DNA of 59,501 nucleotides, taken from the NCBI RefSeq assembly GCF_014191725.1, contig NZ_JACHWZ010000027.1, positions 1-59,501 on the forward strand, read 5' to 3'. This DNA is from Microbulbifer rhizosphaerae (GTDB lineage: Bacteria; Pseudomonadota; Gammaproteobacteria; Pseudomonadales; Cellvibrionaceae). Below, one piece after another: positions 57,897 through 59,501 of the stretch (the stretch's first letter is position 1; the number at the start of each line of letters is the position of its first letter). Below the pieces are notes generated by a model. It was given only the letters and a program-made list of their open reading frames with translations, did not search any database and had not been told where the DNA came from. The position numbers were made by a program, and so were the translations under genes.

Positions 57897-59300
57897 TTAC
57901 ATCGCTGCCCCGCTGCCGAATGCCACGTAATAGGCCAGGCCCAGCGCAGCGCTTACGGCTATCACCGGCAGCATACCAGCCTTGAAACGCAGCAGGGCGA
58001 CAAAGGCGGCTGCAGAGAGAACTACACTGGCAATCTGTACGCTATCCCACACTGGCACCAGCAGTCTCATACCATAAGCCTGAATATCCCCCACCTCAGC
58101 AAAGGCGACATGGATTGCGAACCAGATGGCCAAATTCAACATCACCCCGACCACGGCCGCGGTAATAGCGGACAAGGCCGCGCTCACGGCCTGATTGCCG
58201 CGCAGGGTTTCGATATAGGGTGCTCCGAGGAAGATCCAGAGGAAGCAGGGTACAAAAGTAACCCAGGTGGCCAGAACGGAGGCGGCCACACCAGCTGCCA
58301 TGGGGCTCAGTGTACCGGGATCGCGAAAAGCGCCCATAAAGCCGACAAATTGCACCACCTGAATCAATGGTCCCGGAGTGGTCTCAGCCATCCCCAGACC
58401 GTCCAACATTTCCCCCGGAGCCAGCCATCCGTGATTCTGCACGGCTTCCTGGGCCATATATGCCAGCACCGAATAGGCGCCGCCGAAAGTCACCACCGCG
58501 AGTTTGCTGAAGAAGAGACCGATCTGCGTGAACACATTATCAAAACCCAGGGTCACGGATAAGACGATCAGCGGCGCAAACCACAGGGGCAGCCATACTG
58601 CCATTACCTTGAACGCCCGCTCGAGTGAGGCCCTTGTGTGGTGCGCGGCATTGCCGCTCATCATCGTGTCGATTGCGCGCCCGTCACCCTCGGGCCCCCC
58701 GTGCTTGATGACAACGAAGCTTTCGGGGGCAAGCCGGCTGCCCAACAGACCGATCAGGCCTGCGGATATGATCACCTGGGGAAAGGGGACCGAGAAAAAG
58801 AAAATACTGACAAAGGCCGCGGCCGCCAGCAGGTACATAGGGGCGTTTTTCAGTGCGCGCCTGCCGATCCGGATCACTGCGTGAATCACAATAGCCAGGA
58901 CTGCAGCCTTCACGCCGAAGAAGAGTGCCTGCACCAGGGTCAGGTCCTGGAATCCGGCGTAGAGCACACTCAGTAACAAAATGCTCAGAAAACCCGGCAG
59001 CACAAACAGGCAGCCGGCGGCCAGGCCGCCCTTGACGCCGTGCAGCAGCCAGCCAATGTAGACCGTGAGTTGCTGCGCCTCGGGCCCGGGTAGCACCATG
59101 CAGTAGTTGAGCGCATGCAGGAAGCGGCTTTCACTCACCCACTTTTTTTCATCCACCAGTATGCGGTGCATGATAGCTATTTGACCCGCTGGGCCGCCAA
59201 AACTTAAAGCCGCCACACGCAGCCAAACTGCCAGGGCTTCACGGAAGGTGATGTCATGGCCGTACCCAGGGTTTTTTCCTGCAGATGGAGTACCGCTCAT
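57897..59300 (-). CDS. chrA: Chromate transporter ChrA
   Basis: A 467-residue inner-membrane exporter with two homologous CHR halves. Half one has S-F-G-G-P-A-G-Q-I-A, E-K-K-W-V-S-E-S-R-F and L-P-G-P-E-A-Q-Q-L; half two has T-F-G-G-A-Y-S-V-L-A-Y-M, W-L-A-P-G-E-M-L-D-G-L and T-T-P-G-P-L-I-Q. These mark a full-length bidomain ChrA, which expels chromate. Its ATG overlaps the stop of a truncated gene upstream (ATGA). Confidence 0.95.
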   Translation of the reverse strand: MSGTPSAGKNPGYGHDITFREALAVWLRVAALSFGGPAGQIAIMHRILVDEKKWVSESRFLHALNYCMVLPGPEAQQLTVYIGWLLHGVKGGLAAGCLFVLPGFLSILLLSVLYAGFQDLTLVQALFFGVKAAVLAIVIHAVIRIGRRALKNAPMYLLAAAAFVSIFFFSVPFPQVIISAGLIGLLGSRLAPESFVVIKHGGPEGDGRAIDTMMSGNAAHHTRASLERAFKVMAVWLPLWFAPLIVLSVTLGFDNVFTQIGLFFSKLAVVTFGGAYSVLAYMAQEAVQNHGWLAPGEMLDGLGMAETTPGPLIQVVQFVGFMGAFRDPGTLSPMAAGVAASVLATWVTFVPCFLWIFLGAPYIETLRGNQAVSAALSAITAAVVGVMLNLAIWFAIHVAFAEVGDIQAYGMRLLVPVWDSVQIASVVLSAAAFVALLRFKAGMLPVIAVSAALGLAYYVAFGSGAAM

Positions 59301-59406
59301 ACTACCTCCATATCAGCCATCTTCGTGGCCGCGTACAAGTATTCAAGTGCAGGCCACTCTTCATAAAAATCTCGATTAGCTTGCATATCGTTATCAGATC
59401 TGACCA
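59297..59406 (-). pseudogene. 3' stub of the gene upstream of chrA
   Basis: The last 35 or so codons survive (R-D-F-Y-E-E-W-P-A-L-E-Y-L-Y-A-A-T-K-M-A-D then M-E-V-V) and stop inside the chrA start codon. The sequence upstream is replaced by the insertion-sequence end at 59407. The stub probably belonged to a chromate-resistance partner of chrA; identity not recognised. Confidence 0.6.
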
Positions 59407-59501
59407 GAATGGCGCTGACTTAAGCGCAAGTGTTTGAATTTGCGGAACATTTTTACGCAGCCGTCGCCATTCTCTGCTTTTTGGGGTGTCCATGTCTCCT
59501 A
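59407..59501 (+). mobile_element. End of an insertion sequence entering from the right
   Basis: GAATGGCGCTGACTTAAG at 59407-59424 matches the terminal repeat of the MITE at 795 (15 of 16). The body lies to the right. ATG 59492, behind GGGGTGTCC, could be the transposase start, and it is cut by the window after three codons. IS4-type is inferred from the MITE's 12-bp target duplication. Confidence 0.6.

Overview
The window is high-GC gammaproteobacterial chromosome. The mixture of ParC, AceK, SelO, a phytase with its TonB receptor, and very compact Tat/Lipo-exported metal-handling genes fits a marine Cellvibrionales-type organism (Microbulbifer-like). That assignment is inference from gene content, not from a marker tree. 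No rRNA, tRNA or CRISPR array was seen.

Layout. 1-13.9 kb is mostly core: a DUF2214 membrane protein, a YefM/RelE-type toxin-antitoxin pair next to a small IS-derived element, parC, an orphan EmrA-like protein, DUF2147, selO, ppx, a lipoprotein, aceK, a MarC protein and a NIPSNAP/monooxygenase pair with a divergent ArsR-like regulator. 13.9-20.2 kb is a phosphorus-scavenging block: PhoX-type phosphatase, TonB-dependent receptor and beta-propeller phytase lipoprotein. 20.2-23.7 kb holds a REP-associated tyrosine transposase (RAYT) flanked by its REP elements, an outer-membrane barrel, and an unusual chromosomal lambda-P-like/DnaT-like pair. 23.7-31.0 kb holds phosphoketolase, acetate kinase and a copper-type P-ATPase, divergent from a helical-bundle/DUF5676/YHS trio.

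31.1-33.95 kb is AT-richer and looks like a decayed chromosomal integron. A broken intI (33560-33950, + strand) has a near-consensus LexA box in front of it. Small minus-strand cassette genes (YceK-like lipoprotein, small membrane protein, a hidden zinc-ribbon protein, a PLA2-like secreted protein, a small lipoprotein) are separated by attC-like hairpins.

34.05-45.3 kb is a long minus-strand periplasmic copper-resistance block: two CopL-like genes (the first frameshifted), two PepSY proteins (one fused to an NqrF-like ferredoxin reductase), a TolC-family channel, two multicopper oxidases, DUF411, CopB, cytochrome c and an NTF2-like protein. It is followed divergently by a bufferin (copper-binding RiPP) operon, bufA-bufB-bufC-DoxX, at 45.5-48 kb. 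So copper is handled three ways here: efflux at the inner membrane (P-ATPase), periplasmic oxidation and binding (Cop block), and peptide sequestration (bufferin).

50.3-57.0 kb is a complete six-gene ebo cluster (eboA-F), a widespread operon for an uncharacterised metabolite. The right end carries an NTF2-like gene, a LysE remnant, chrA, and a gene upstream of chrA that has been cut by an insertion sequence whose end enters the window at about 59407.

Three dispersed repeat families recur: (A) REP/BIME units with core TAGGAGCGGCCGTTGGCCGC, probably mobilised by the RAYT; (B) a GGAGCTCCAGCTCC palindromic unit, one copy of which lies in frame inside the multicopper oxidase gene and another at the break in intI; (C) a TTTGGACGCCG unit and GATGGGC hairpins.
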